Assembly (NCBI RefSeq): GCF_002897295.1
Contig: NZ_BEXF01000007.1
Location: 236,298-300,297, forward strand
Direction of reading: 5' to 3'
DNA from: Brevibacillus reuszeri
GTDB taxonomy: Bacteria > Bacillota > Bacilli > Brevibacillales > Brevibacillaceae
Length of the DNA stretch: 64,000 nucleotides
Numbering within the stretch: the stretch's first letter is position 1; every line of letters begins with the position of its first letter. The notes beneath the pieces are model-generated. The model saw only the letters and a list, made by a program, of their open reading frames with translations, did not search any database and had not been told where the DNA came from. This document shows positions 44,101-51,322 of this stretch, piece by piece. The translations under genes and the position numbers were made by a program.

Positions 44101-44670
44101 GTTATTATCATTCGTAGACGTAAACGGCAAGAATCGTAGGGTGGTAAGGGAGGTAACGGATAGCGTGGAAAAAAAAGCAGCTGCAGGAACGATACAGTCT
44201 ATGAAGTAATCGGGATTGCCACTAAAATTGGAGCCGTCATTGGTGAGCCGTACGCGAGCCGTATCAAAATTGATAATCGGCAACTGCCAGTTCGGTGCTC
44301 CACTGCCGTTTGTTCCCTCAGCCTGATCCGTCCATGAATCGAATTCGACGATCGTGTTTTGTATCAAGGCAATGCGATTGCGCAGCCCTTGCACGCCCAG
44401 CATCCATTGGTACGTACCCGCTACACCGTTTGTATTGATCAAAAATCCCCAGGCAAAATTTTGGAAGCCGTTTTTTTGTGTATTTCGTGGATCCTCGTTG
44501 ACTCGCAATCGAAAGTATAAATTGGTTCCGTCATACGCCAAATACGCTCCAGGAAAAGTAGCGTTTCCCACCAAATCGACAGAACCCGGACTTTCGTCAT
44601 TAGGAACGTCTCCGTATGGACTCCCCCCTAATGTAAAAGCGACAAACTGATTATCAGAAGGATAGGCCAT
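38116..44670 (-). CDS. Giant 2184-aa protein with 21 carboxypeptidase-regulatory-like repeats
   Basis: Layout: a unique N-terminal domain (about 1-215; early AFTLGGSPYGDVPND), a DUF11-like segment (about 220-350, VANTGKSQANVVTVQDLL), then 21 tandem repeats of about 87 aa. Each repeat follows G-x-[IVL]-x-G-x-V, a P-I-x-G-A-x-V motif, T-D-x-x-G-x-Y, L-x-P-G-x-Y and A-x-G-Y, the beta-sandwich pattern of CarboxypepD_reg/Cna-B-like domains. It ends in a short Cys-containing tail (RTGCMSIRRC). No signal peptide, membrane helix, LPXTG or SLH anchor is seen, so its location is unclear. AGAGGTGA precedes the ATG by 6 nt. The repeats are well diverged from each other. The function is unknown; a fibrous surface or spore-associated protein is possible. 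Confidence 0.9.
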   Translation of the reverse strand: MAYPSDNQFVAFTLGGSPYGDVPNDESPGSVDLVGNATFPGAYLAYDGTNLYFRLRVNEDPRNTQKNGFQNFAWGFLINTNGVAGTYQWMLGVQGLRNRIALIQNTIVEFDSWTDQAEGTNGSGAPNWQLPIINFDTARVRLTNDGSNFSGNPDYFIDCIVPAAAFFSTLSVTSLTTLRFLPFTSTNDNNYNKDSLRTSEGFSFVNSLSNVSMVAVGDVRASLAIDKQLTSGPGSVITGQVAQWTGTIAVANTGKSQANVVTVQDLLQLDQVTAFAVNTVSSGTVSYNSLTKTLSWTIGNLPVAALASLSFTVSGIFTTSPTGTRRLNTATASGVDSYSGGTLTPLSDTLDITVSPAGSVAGVVLDQSTNLPVAGAQVELYDLTPVLIGTTTTNVDGAYSFTGLAPGVYSVSVTASTYDPKIQFVTVVAGQTTRADILLPQSPGQVTGTVTDASLSPIAGAVVKLINTSGVTVNQVVTGAGGVYQFLNVVPGAYTIAVSADTYQPATAAISVIRAQTTTQNVVLQTALAQLSGQVTGPGNVPIPGALVEVLNQTGILLTETTTDGAGSYVLNKLAQGVYQIRVSAAGYSTQLAGISLQPGDVKILNYSLTAAFGTVSGTISDAQTGDDIPGASVKVLTRDGLPVAETTTDANGDYSLSLLGPTTYVLSVAAEGYAGKTIGFDIAPATVTQVDLSLDKLAGVLNGSVTDTSGNPIVGAAVIVSKGTVPVAQAITDSAGTFSFPHLAPYSYTVTASAQDYSTSVLGTVVMPQTISLLNFVLQASPGSITGQVTDSANQPIQGAVITIRENTASGPVVATVLTDGNGQYAIFNLLPKNYVVIVSAPNKATSLTGAIVSPLAVTTVNAQLADLPGSLSGTILDGTSGLPIIGASVEVSVLNGAGAIVAQALSDLAGNYQITGLSPGVYTITANAATYQTNSATAIVLANANTPVTLSLFSSPGEIYGQVVGAGTLQPIAGAQIKVLDANGFVIKSVNSDSQGNFAIMGLAGGQYIVTASAAGFQTNQAGAIVLPNAATPVQLQLSQAVGAVVGTIGPIVASTTIQLFDINNLLIGSVIADGNGAFLFEGLPPGSYVLTASAPGYAVQSTGAIVVAGQTTSVTMTLAPNPASISGTVRDASMQPIATAVVRIMDLHETTLGFGATDTAGVYTIGHLPVGSFIVAANAPGFVAATIGATLGPGDVKTGIDFTLSADAGGISGQVTDANSPGTPISGAVVLIRSALDGNVVASASTDQAGNYLIGNITPGAYTVTISAPTYSAQTVGVNVASQQTTGASVALLSMPGAIAGSVINSSGQPATGGQINVKLVDSNQSVLQSLLANESGGFFFSNVAPGVYTILASAPGYGVGSIGVAITAGATATTTVTLADLPAAISGQVTNQMTGLGIPGSSVLITNAQGARLSTLLTDDQGVFLAEKLPPGVVNVTVTAPNFSSASQSVILSGGQTASFQTALIPNPGSLSGTVIDLETGLPIVGATIIVYDNTRAPVATLVTDAMGNYYVNRLAPGGYTVNVNASGYASDAAGAIIQSGSASTLSFALQDLPGAIAGTVREENSGMPIAGATITVRQGSPSGTILTILLADSQGQYVASGLTAGSYTLIANAAGYAAEASTVLVVQGGLTGLDFSLPSLPAGVTGQVSDSLVATPLANTLVRLLDNNNTILFSIQTDIQGVYLINGFTEGNYTLLARNENYQRKSVSFAVAAGGTATINIPLDPNPGRLQGVVRDSLDGTPLVGAEVLIFFPSTNNLLARTITDGLGQFVIDGLAPLTYTLAISEQGYATAPVGATIFSGQTTEIDVGLNPFPATITGQVQAAGGGVVPNAVVQVKDAHGTLYGSAVTDDLGNYSVGNLPPGTYIISASQESYTTAMQSITVTAGQTINGVVLSMAALPGNISGQVTNQLTGLPISGAAVSVQIFSNGMFITNTVTNQAGNFLITGLPQGLYNVVASADGFGTHYTTVSVVGGQTAGASISMLPIVGDITGIVLLPDGTQAIGNNIQLTLINADGIRLQNILAQPDGTFRFVNVAPGTYTAVGTIPGIGSGQVELVVNANQTTAIVIQLSQTGRIHGTVRSGLTGLPVAGALVYVQTLNQPVRIVATVQTDNLGRYVAANLEPGNYLVVARALGVGEGIGTVTLEAGEIVTLDLVLNPAVRTGCMSIRRCANVLFTPF

Positions 44671-44767
44671 CTGTGCTCACCTCTCGTCTCTAACATATGT
44701 GCTCGTAAGGGTATAGCACTGTGTCATCGTCCAATTTGGGCTTATCAGCGCGAGTCCACCATCGAAA

Positions 44768-44810
44768 AAAGGCTTTCGCCTGCAAGATTACCTTGCCTAC
44801 GAAAGCCTTT
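44768..44810 (-). terminator. Intrinsic terminator after the YisL-type gene
   Basis: The perfect 11-bp arms AAAGGCTTTCG (44768-44778) and CGAAAGCCTTT (44800-44810) are followed on the minus strand by TTTTCGATGG. Confidence 0.8.
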
Positions 44811-44824
44811 CTGCTTTACTAACC

Positions 44825-45181
44825 TTATGCAAACACACGGTAGCCCAGCATGATCACGAGCACCATGACCACGAGTGCACCGATGAAGAATCCGATACTG
44901 CCTTCGTTTCTACGGGCACGTCCCAAAGACATTTCCATCAAGCCGAATAGGACGATGGCGAGTATCCCTTTGACATAGTAGTAGAAATCGCTCGTATGAT
45001 ACTGGAAAAGCAGCCAAGCACCGGAAACCAGAATGATAACGATCATGAGTCTGAGCAGCATATGTACGATTTTTCCTGCTTTTGCTTTTCCCAAACGATA
45101 CAAGATATAGCCTACGATCAACAGGACAAACGCAACTTCCCAACCTCCGACATGCGCTTCCTTCAACGCGTTGTAAGGCAT
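44825..45181 (-). CDS. yisL: YisL family (DUF1516) membrane protein
   Basis: A 118-aa protein with four helices. Features seen in YisL are the N-terminal HVGGWEVAFVLLIVGY, GKAKAGKIVHMLLRLMIVI and LMEMSLGRARR. The function is unknown. The start is at the paired ATGs 45181/45184 after AAGGGG; the frame is open for about 90 codons upstream, but that stretch lies in the inverted-repeat region and looks non-coding. Confidence 0.85.
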   Translation of the reverse strand: MPYNALKEAHVGGWEVAFVLLIVGYILYRLGKAKAGKIVHMLLRLMIVIILVSGAWLLFQYHTSDFYYYVKGILAIVLFGLMEMSLGRARRNEGSIGFFIGALVVMVLVIMLGYRVFA

Positions 45182-45312
45182 CATTTCAACCCCTTTTTCC
45201 TCATTAAATAGCCTATCCAAGCCATTATAACAGAAGTGTCGGAAAAAAGCAGATGTCCAAATACGTGGCAGTATTGTGACAGGAGCACGTATTATTTCGG
45301 ACTGCTCAGGAG

Positions 45313-45409
45313 GAGAGAAAAAGGAGAAAAGGCTCCAGGTTCTTGGGCCACTTTCTGGGGTTTTGACTGTCCGGTTCCAAAGACCTTCGCTTTTCTCCTT
45401 TTTTCTCTC
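45313..45409. repeat. Long inverted repeat, 19-bp arms
   Basis: The left arm 45313-45331 (GAGAGAAAAAGGAGAAAAG) is matched by the right arm 45390-45409 on the other strand with one extra base, around a 58-nt loop. It lies in the 308-bp gap between the YisL-type and proline-racemase-type genes, which otherwise holds a terminator (45452-45480) and the yisL leader. It may form a large stem in the yisL leader or end a transcript. No known riboswitch pattern was recognised. Confidence 0.6.
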
Positions 45410-45451
45410 ACCAGCCACTAGTGGTCCCCCTGTCTTACTTTTTAAAACAAA

Positions 45452-45480
45452 AAAAGACCGCACATGGCGTGCAGTCTTTT
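45452..45480 (-). terminator. Terminator of the hydroxyproline operon
   Basis: AAAAGACCGCAC (45452-45463) pairs with GTGCAGTCTTTT (45469-45480) with one mismatch, followed on the minus strand by a T-run (GTCTTTTTTTG). It lies 12 bp past the stop of the first racemase-type gene. Confidence 0.85.
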
Positions 45481-45492
45481 CACTCTAGCATT

Positions 45493-46497
45493 CTATCTCA
45501 GCAAAAATCCGTCTGACAGCGGATCGGTCGGATCAACGACGAATTGGTGCAAGCCTGTGATGAACGCCTTTCCCTCTATACTTGGGACGATAGCTGGGTA
45601 ATTGCCTACTTGTGTCGTCTCGATCACCGTACCGATAAATTGACTACCTACAATTCCTTCGTGGACGAACTTCTCGCCAATCGCAAGCTTGCCTCTTGCG
45701 TATAAAGTAGCGAGGCGAGCAGCGGTACCTGTGCCGCATGGCGAGCGATCGATTTGTTTATCAGCAAAAATCGTGACGTTGCGCAAATCGGAGCCTTGTT
45801 TTCTCGGCTCATCTGATATGATGACGCCGTAGATTCCGACCAGCTCTGGCTCCAATGGATGTACGACCTCCAGCTTTGCCTCGATCTGTTCCTTGATGCG
45901 CGCTCCCCACTCCTGTAGCGCGGGTAGCTGCTCAATCTCTACCTGCACGCCTATATCCTCAGCATGCACGACCGCGTAAAAGGCTCCGCCAAAAGCGATG
46001 TCGACGTGAAAGGCTTTTCCTTCCCACTCGATCGGGACATCCTTGGCAAATACAAAGGACGGCACATTTTCAAACGAGACGGATTTGACCTGCGTTCCTT
46101 CTGTATGGGCACGAGCGAGGATGCGGCCAGCGGGACTGTCGATGACAATGTCCTCATCCGGCGCTGTTGCCTGCATGATCCCTGTTTCAATTGCTGCTGT
46201 GACTACCGCAATGATCCCGTGACCACACATTGTGCTATAGCCTTCGTTATGCATAAAGAGCACGCCAAATGCCGCATCCGGGCTAACCGGGGCCGTCATG
46301 ATGCACCCGTACATCCCATGGTGTCCCCGCGGCTCATACATGAGCACGCGTCTGATGGTATCAAGGTTCTCACGAAAATAACGCCGCTTCTCCAAAATCG
46401 TCTCGCCCTTGAGCGGTGGTATTCCCCCTGTAATAATCCGCAGCGGCTCCCCACCAGTATGAGCGTCAATGGTCGTAAATAACTGATTGATCTGCAT
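45493..46497 (-). CDS. Proline racemase superfamily, hydroxyproline 2-epimerase type
   Basis: A 334-aa protein. Both acid/base cysteines are present: Cys91 in STMCGHG and Cys254 in DRSPCGTGT. That indicates racemase/epimerase chemistry, not the trans-3-hydroxyproline dehydratase branch, in which the first Cys is replaced. [10 protein letters not shown] opens the fold. It is the last gene of the operon starting at 51135. With the second copy at 48914 it gives the island two epimerases, perhaps for different isomers (4-hydroxyproline, proline or 3-hydroxyproline). Confidence 0.9.
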   Translation of the reverse strand: MQINQLFTTIDAHTGGEPLRIITGGIPPLKGETILEKRRYFRENLDTIRRVLMYEPRGHHGMYGCIMTAPVSPDAAFGVLFMHNEGYSTMCGHGIIAVVTAAIETGIMQATAPDEDIVIDSPAGRILARAHTEGTQVKSVSFENVPSFVFAKDVPIEWEGKAFHVDIAFGGAFYAVVHAEDIGVQVEIEQLPALQEWGARIKEQIEAKLEVVHPLEPELVGIYGVIISDEPRKQGSDLRNVTIFADKQIDRSPCGTGTAARLATLYARGKLAIGEKFVHEGIVGSQFIGTVIETTQVGNYPAIVPSIEGKAFITGLHQFVVDPTDPLSDGFLLR

Positions 46498-46527
46498 CGT
46501 ATACTCACCTCTACCAGGTTGCTTTAC

Positions 46528-47967
46528 CTACCAGGCATATTTGATGGCGCAGGTCTTGATTTCGCTGTAGAACTCAAGAGCCGCCTGGCCTTGCTCCCTT
46601 GTATGGGAGCTGGACAGCTTCATCCCGCCAAATGGCGCCTGGTATTCCACGCCTGCGGTTTCCTGATTGACGCGAACCATTCCAGCCTGCGCGAGATCAA
46701 GGAACCGATGTGCACTTGCCAAATCACGCGTAAACAGCGAGGCACTGAGTCCATACACGGTCTGATTGCACAACTCAATCGCTTGATCAAAATTGTCAGC
46801 AGCAAGCATGACAGCAAGCGGTCCAAACACTTCCTCCTGAACGAGGGCATGGTTGGCAGCTACACCTTCTACAATCTTGGGACGGATGAAGTAGCCCTGA
46901 TCCGCTGCGTCTACAGCTGGACTTTCAGCGACGAGACGTGCTTGCTCACTTGCCAGGGAAATGTATTTGTTTACCGTCTCATATTGCGCCGCTGAAGCAA
47001 CTGGACCCAGGTATGCCGCAGGATCACTGGCTTCGCCAACCCGGCACGCCGCCATCGCTGTCTGCAATCGCTCCACCAGTGGCTGATAGATTGCCTTCTC
47101 CACAATAATCCGGCTCGTTGCCGTGCATTTTTGTCCCGCTGAACGAAAAGCTCCACTCAACAGGATCGGTACGGTTTTATCCAAGTCAGCATCTGCCAAA
47201 ACGACTGCGGCATTTTTTCCGCCCATTTCGGTCTGATACTTGATATTGCGTCCCGCACAAGCCACTGCGATTTGTTTGCCAGTATCCGATGATCCTGTAA
47301 AGCTGACTGCATCGATATCCGCCTCTGCTGTCAGGACGTTTCCAATCTCGCGCCCTTTTCCGATCACGAGATTCAATACCCCAGCCGGCAGCTTGGTCTC
47401 AGCAAAAATCTCTGCCAATCTCGTCGCTGTAAGCGAGCCGTTTTCAGCTGGCTTCCAGATGACCGTGTTGCCGCAGATCAGTGCCGGAGCGATTTTCCAG
47501 ATCGGGATTGCAACGGGAAAATTCCATGGTGTGATGACCGCTACGACCCCAAGAGGCACGCGACGGCTGTATTGCAGGACATTCGTATCGGCTGACGGAA
47601 TCAAATTTCCGTTGGTGCGCATCCCTTCACCCGCGTAGTAGCGCAGCAAATTGACGCCTCGCATGACTTCCCCGCGCATTTCGCCTATTTGCTTGCCCAT
47701 TTCCCGGCTAGCCAGACTGGCCAGATCATCTGCATGCTTTTCCAATACGGAAGCCATCTGAAATAAAATCTCACCACGCGCGGCACCCGTCAGCTCTGCC
47801 CAAGACTTTTGCGCTGCTCTTGCCGCCTGCTGGGCTGCGAGTACATGGGAGCGGTCAGATAGATGCAGCACCCCAACCTCTTCCGTTAGACGCGACGGAT
47901 TTTTGACCGTCACTTCCTTGCCAGACGGCGTAATCCATTCGCCGCCGATCCAGTTTTTGCTTTGCAT
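46528..47967 (-). CDS. Aldehyde dehydrogenase, probable 2-oxoglutarate semialdehyde dehydrogenase
   Basis: A 479-aa ALDH. NAD-binding/oxyanion region ITPWNFPVA, FTGSSDTGK, catalytic Glu247 in TEMGGKN and nucleophile Cys281 in SAGQKCTATSR. In hydroxyproline catabolism the DapA-type deaminase yields 2-oxoglutarate semialdehyde, which such an enzyme oxidises to 2-oxoglutarate with NAD(P). The gene is 15 bp downstream of that deaminase gene, which supports the assignment. Confidence 0.9.
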   Translation of the reverse strand: MQSKNWIGGEWITPSGKEVTVKNPSRLTEEVGVLHLSDRSHVLAAQQAARAAQKSWAELTGAARGEILFQMASVLEKHADDLASLASREMGKQIGEMRGEVMRGVNLLRYYAGEGMRTNGNLIPSADTNVLQYSRRVPLGVVAVITPWNFPVAIPIWKIAPALICGNTVIWKPAENGSLTATRLAEIFAETKLPAGVLNLVIGKGREIGNVLTAEADIDAVSFTGSSDTGKQIAVACAGRNIKYQTEMGGKNAAVVLADADLDKTVPILLSGAFRSAGQKCTATSRIIVEKAIYQPLVERLQTAMAACRVGEASDPAAYLGPVASAAQYETVNKYISLASEQARLVAESPAVDAADQGYFIRPKIVEGVAANHALVQEEVFGPLAVMLAADNFDQAIELCNQTVYGLSASLFTRDLASAHRFLDLAQAGMVRVNQETAGVEYQAPFGGMKLSSSHTREQGQAALEFYSEIKTCAIKYAW

Positions 47968-47982
47968 CCTCGCCTGACCTCC

Positions 47983-48867
47983 TTATCGACTGCTTGCGGC
48001 ACCAACTGCATAGTCAAACGCTTTTTTAATATCCGCGTAGTATTCTTCTGTCAGTGGGAGACGTGGCGGTCTTGTGGGCCCAACCGGGAAGTTCGCCAGC
48101 TCCATCATGTATTTAATCGACTGGACAAGCTGTGGGCTCGCGTCGAAGTGGAACAATGGCAATAGTCTGCGGTACAGCGCTTGGGCTTGCTTCAGATTAC
48201 CTTCTCTCGCCAGACGGAACAGCTCTACGCCCTCTTTTGGCAGTGCATTCGGTACGCCGGAAATCCAGCCAGTAGCCCCAACCAATGCACCTTCCATCGC
48301 CAAGTCGTCAACACCGACCATGACCTCCAAATCGGACATCGCCAAAATATCCTGTATGCGGCGTACATCTCCTGTAAATTCTTTGACCGCTACGATGTTT
48401 TCCATTTTGGACAAGCGAGCCAAAATATCCGGTGTCAAATCAATTTTGTAGTCATGCGGGTTGTTGTACGCGATAATTGGCAGGCCGACTGTATTGAGTG
48501 CTTCGTAGTGAGCAAATACTTCATTTTCCAGTGGCTTGTAGTTGATTGGCGGCAGAGCCATGACTCCAGCTGCGCCTGCGTCCTTGGAAAATTGGACCCA
48601 TTCGACTGCCTGACGGGTAGAAGGAGCTGCAGAACCGACAACAACAGGCACGCGACCTTTTGCCGCTGCAATTACAGTGTTAATTACCTTGGCCCGCTCT
48701 TCTCCTGTCATCGTTGCGTATTCACCGAGCGAGCCAGACGGAACGAGCCCGTCAATTCCTTCTTGAATGAGCCATTCGCACAGCTCGGTAAGACGCTTGT
48801 AATCTACCTCGTGATCCTCTGTAAAAGGGGTAACCAGTGCTACATAAACGCCATCAAATCGTCCCAT
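47983..48867 (-). CDS. DapA-fold lyase, probable pyrroline-4-hydroxy-2-carboxylate deaminase
   Basis: A 294-aa (beta/alpha)8 protein of the N-acetylneuraminate lyase/DHDPS family. Schiff-base Lys162 in AVKEFTGD, Tyr134 in IIAYNNPH and the GSLGEYATMT loop are visible. The family includes the deaminase of the bacterial hydroxyproline pathway that converts delta-1-pyrroline-4-hydroxy-2-carboxylate to 2-oxoglutarate semialdehyde. Flanking epimerase, oxidase and ALDH genes point to this role. Confidence 0.9.
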   Translation of the reverse strand: MGRFDGVYVALVTPFTEDHEVDYKRLTELCEWLIQEGIDGLVPSGSLGEYATMTGEERAKVINTVIAAAKGRVPVVVGSAAPSTRQAVEWVQFSKDAGAAGVMALPPINYKPLENEVFAHYEALNTVGLPIIAYNNPHDYKIDLTPDILARLSKMENIVAVKEFTGDVRRIQDILAMSDLEVMVGVDDLAMEGALVGATGWISGVPNALPKEGVELFRLAREGNLKQAQALYRRLLPLFHFDASPQLVQSIKYMMELANFPVGPTRPPRLPLTEEYYADIKKAFDYAVGAASSR

Positions 48868-48913
48868 TGTTCATTCTCCTCTCGTTCTTTTCCTATGTTT
48901 TTTGGTAAATTTA

Positions 48914-49939
48914 TTAATGGTCGGTTGCCTCCGGGATGAGCAGGAAGCCATTTGCCAGCTCATCATCCGGATTGTAAAAAATCGTATGCTTGCCCATCAG
49001 CCACGCAGAGCCAGCAATCCGTGTCACCACAGCAGTCAGGCCACCTTCTTTGGTCTCCTCCAGCACCTTTCCTGTAAACAGTGAGCCGACGATGCTCTCA
49101 TGAACAAACGATTCATTCAAGCCGATTTCTCTTTTTGCATACAGGGTCGCAAGCTTGGCAGAGGTTCCGGTTCCGCATGGTGAACGATCGATGCCGCCAG
49201 GAGGGACGACGACTGTATTTTTCACATGGGCATCAGCATGATTGGGAGCCGTATAAAACTCCACATGGGTCAACCCACGAATGAATGGCTTTTCCGGGTG
49301 AACGACCTCTACTTCTTGATTGATTGCCTTGCGGATGCGAACAGCCGTATCGACGATCGCAGAAGCATTGGAAGGGATTAGCTCAAGCCCTAGCTTACGT
49401 GCATCGGTAATTGCGTAAAAATTACCTCCGTAGGCGATATCGCAGGTGACTCGCCCCAAGCCCTCCACCTCTACACTTACATCCTGCTTGTAGAGAAATG
49501 CCGGGATGTTGGTAAACGATACCTCGCCTGCCTTGCCACCTGCTACCTGAATCTCCACCTCTACCAGCCCTGCTGGCGTATCGAGCTTGAGCTTGGTCAC
49601 AGGCTCTATTACGGGAACCAGCCCTGTCTCAATCAGTGCCGTACACAGACCGATCGTATCGTGCCCACACATCGGCAAATAACCGCCTGTTTCAATGTAG
49701 ATGACACCGACATCTGCATCCGGATGGCACGGCTCCACGATTAGAGCACCCGACATGACATCGTGTCCGCGCGGCTCGTACATGAGGAGCGTGCGTATCC
49801 AATCGTACTCCGCTTTCATGTGGAGCATCTTGTCTGCCATCGTCTCCCCTTCCAGCTTGGGTAATCCACTGATCACCGTGCGTGTGGGATTCCCTCCGGT
49901 ATGTGTATCGACCGTAGAAAACACCCTGCTTGCTTTCAT
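48914..49939 (-). CDS. 4-hydroxyproline 2-epimerase (proline racemase superfamily)
   Basis: A 341-aa protein with both catalytic cysteines: Cys91 in LPMCGHDTIG and Cys255 in [20 protein letters not shown] opens the fold. It probably epimerises trans-4-hydroxy-L-proline to cis-4-hydroxy-D-proline. Its ATG overlaps the stop of the oxidase-subunit gene (ATGA), so epimerase and D-hydroxyproline oxidation are coupled; that makes it a better 4-hydroxyproline epimerase candidate than the paralogue at 45493. Confidence 0.92.
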   Translation of the reverse strand: MKASRVFSTVDTHTGGNPTRTVISGLPKLEGETMADKMLHMKAEYDWIRTLLMYEPRGHDVMSGALIVEPCHPDADVGVIYIETGGYLPMCGHDTIGLCTALIETGLVPVIEPVTKLKLDTPAGLVEVEIQVAGGKAGEVSFTNIPAFLYKQDVSVEVEGLGRVTCDIAYGGNFYAITDARKLGLELIPSNASAIVDTAVRIRKAINQEVEVVHPEKPFIRGLTHVEFYTAPNHADAHVKNTVVVPPGGIDRSPCGTGTSAKLATLYAKREIGLNESFVHESIVGSLFTGKVLEETKEGGLTAVVTRIAGSAWLMGKHTIFYNPDDELANGFLLIPEATDH

Positions 49940-51135
49940 GGATGCAACACCCCTTTTTTCGTAAAGCGGTCATGTCTGAGTGGCGTGAGTGGGATACTCG
50001 TTTCACTTGCTTCCGTCAGCATTTCCGCCATCACTTTGCCTGTAACAGCTGCCAGGCTGATTCCATCTCCCTCATGCCCCGCCGCAATAAAATAGCCCGG
50101 AATCTCCTCTACACGAGAAATAATCGGCAGATGATCCTCAGTCCATGGTCTCAGTCCGCAATAGGTGCGGATGATGGCAAAGTCCGCAATCTTTGGATAA
50201 AAGCGCAGTGCTCTGCGGGCCATGCACCTTACAACGTTCAGATCCACTCGTGTATCGAAGCCGACAAACTGCCGACTGGAGCCGATGAGGAAATTTTGAC
50301 TCTCTGTCGGTTCAAACACCAACGCCACACCGTACTTTTCCGTCTCTTCATCAACCCGGCGCTGACCTCCGAACTTGGAAATCAGATAACCAAACTCCAT
50401 CACCTTGCGTATCCCGACAGGCATCTGTCTCGAAGCGACGATCAGGTGACCTTTGCGCGGGAGAATGGGAATATCCAGCCCTACCATCTGACCGATATAC
50501 GGTGCCCAGACGCCAGCCGCATTCACGACCTGCCTCGCCGTTACTTGGCCAGCTCCTGTCTCCAAACGAAAGATACCTGTTGCCTGATCGCGTTTGAGCG
50601 ACTTTACCTCGGTACGCTGCATGATCCGTGCGCCATACTTTTTCGCCCCCTCAAACAGGGCAAATGTAAGCATGTACGGATTCACCGTAGAATCTGTAGC
50701 GCACTCCAATCCGCCCAGCAAATCGTCAGAAAAATAAGGCGACTCCTGCCTGATATCCGAGCGATCCAGCATCCGAAATGGCAGCCCCGCTTCTTTTTGC
50801 CGCCTCACCCACTCGTTTGCCGCCTCCATCTCTGCTTCTGTTTCACAGACGAGAATACTCCCAGGCGCTCGATACTCAAACGAGTGATCCAATTCATGGC
50901 TCAGCTCATCAACAAGCATCTGACTTTTTAGCGACATCTGACTGTCGAACCCCGGGTCCTTGTCGATCGCCAGAATGTTGCCGTCACAGCGAGAGGATGT
51001 GCCCGATGCAAGCTCGCCCTTTTCCAGCACGATAACATCAAGACCAGCCTTGGCAGCGTAATAGGCAATCGCTCCGCCGATGATTCCTCCACCGATCACG
51101 GCTACCTGGGCGTGGATTTTGGTTTGTACAGTCAT
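49936..51135 (-). CDS. FAD-dependent D-hydroxyproline dehydrogenase, beta-type subunit (HcnC/LhpB-like)
   Basis: A 399-aa DAO-fold protein. The N-terminal VAVIGGGIIGGAIAYYAAKAG binds FAD, NAAGVWAPYIG is mid-protein, and the C-terminal CGLRPWTEDHLPII and GHEGDGISLAAVTG complete the flavin site. HcnC-type subunits oxidise amino acids together with an FAD/[2Fe-2S] partner pair. Those partners are encoded at 60982-62787, about 10 kb away, under the same type of promoter. It would oxidise cis-4-hydroxy-D-proline to the pyrroline. It is the first gene after the sigma-54 promoter at 51185-51202. Confidence 0.88.
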   Translation of the reverse strand: MTVQTKIHAQVAVIGGGIIGGAIAYYAAKAGLDVIVLEKGELASGTSSRCDGNILAIDKDPGFDSQMSLKSQMLVDELSHELDHSFEYRAPGSILVCETEAEMEAANEWVRRQKEAGLPFRMLDRSDIRQESPYFSDDLLGGLECATDSTVNPYMLTFALFEGAKKYGARIMQRTEVKSLKRDQATGIFRLETGAGQVTARQVVNAAGVWAPYIGQMVGLDIPILPRKGHLIVASRQMPVGIRKVMEFGYLISKFGGQRRVDEETEKYGVALVFEPTESQNFLIGSSRQFVGFDTRVDLNVVRCMARRALRFYPKIADFAIIRTYCGLRPWTEDHLPIISRVEEIPGYFIAAGHEGDGISLAAVTGKVMAEMLTEASETSIPLTPLRHDRFTKKGVLHP

Positions 51136-51184
51136 GGTTGATTCTCCTCAAAAGCGTAGTGTCGGTTTTCACGCTATTCTTTCA

Positions 51185-51202
51185 TTGCAAGCAGTATGCC
51201 AA
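51185..51202 (-). promoter_or_regulatory. Sigma-54 (-24/-12) promoter of the hydroxyproline operon
   Basis: The minus strand reads TTGGCATACTGCTTGCAA. The -24 GG (51200-51199) and -12 GC (51188-51187) are separated by exactly 10 bp. It is 50 bp before the oxidase-subunit start and faces the divergent sigma-54 activator gene. Confidence 0.9.
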
Positions 51203-51230
51203 CCACTTTTCTCACTTTTTTTCTAACGAA

Positions 51231-51271
51231 TTGTCTAAAATATTTTACAACTCAGATGTTGAATGTATAAT
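51231..51271 (+). promoter_or_regulatory. Activator-gene promoter overlapping a possible activator site
   Basis: -35 TTTACA (51244-51249), 16 bp, -10 TATAAT (51266-51271) serve the activator gene. The overlapping AT-rich sequence 51231-51250 begins TTGTCTAA, an element also found twice ahead of the peptide-binding-protein gene (59611-59649). Binding there could repress the activator gene and activate the divergent sigma-54 promoter (inference). Confidence 0.55.
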
Positions 51272-51322
51272 TAATGAGAAAGTGTTTACTTTTTTATACA
51301 CTCTTAAAAAGGGATGGTTGGG

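Noticed and set aside
44671..44767. A sigma-K-like -10 sequence (CATATGTTA) ahead of the giant repeat-protein gene, which would suggest spore expression.
   Set aside because: No correctly spaced -35 AC/A element was found 16-17 bp upstream, so the match is too short to support.
48181..48939. A 252-codon plus-strand frame opposite the DapA-type gene.
   Set aside because: It is a shadow of a gene with intact catalytic residues on the other strand.
51314..51322. ATG at 51314 as start of the sigma-54 activator.
   Set aside because: It falls within the ribosome site; the TTG at 51323 has better spacing to GGGATGG. The difference is three codons.
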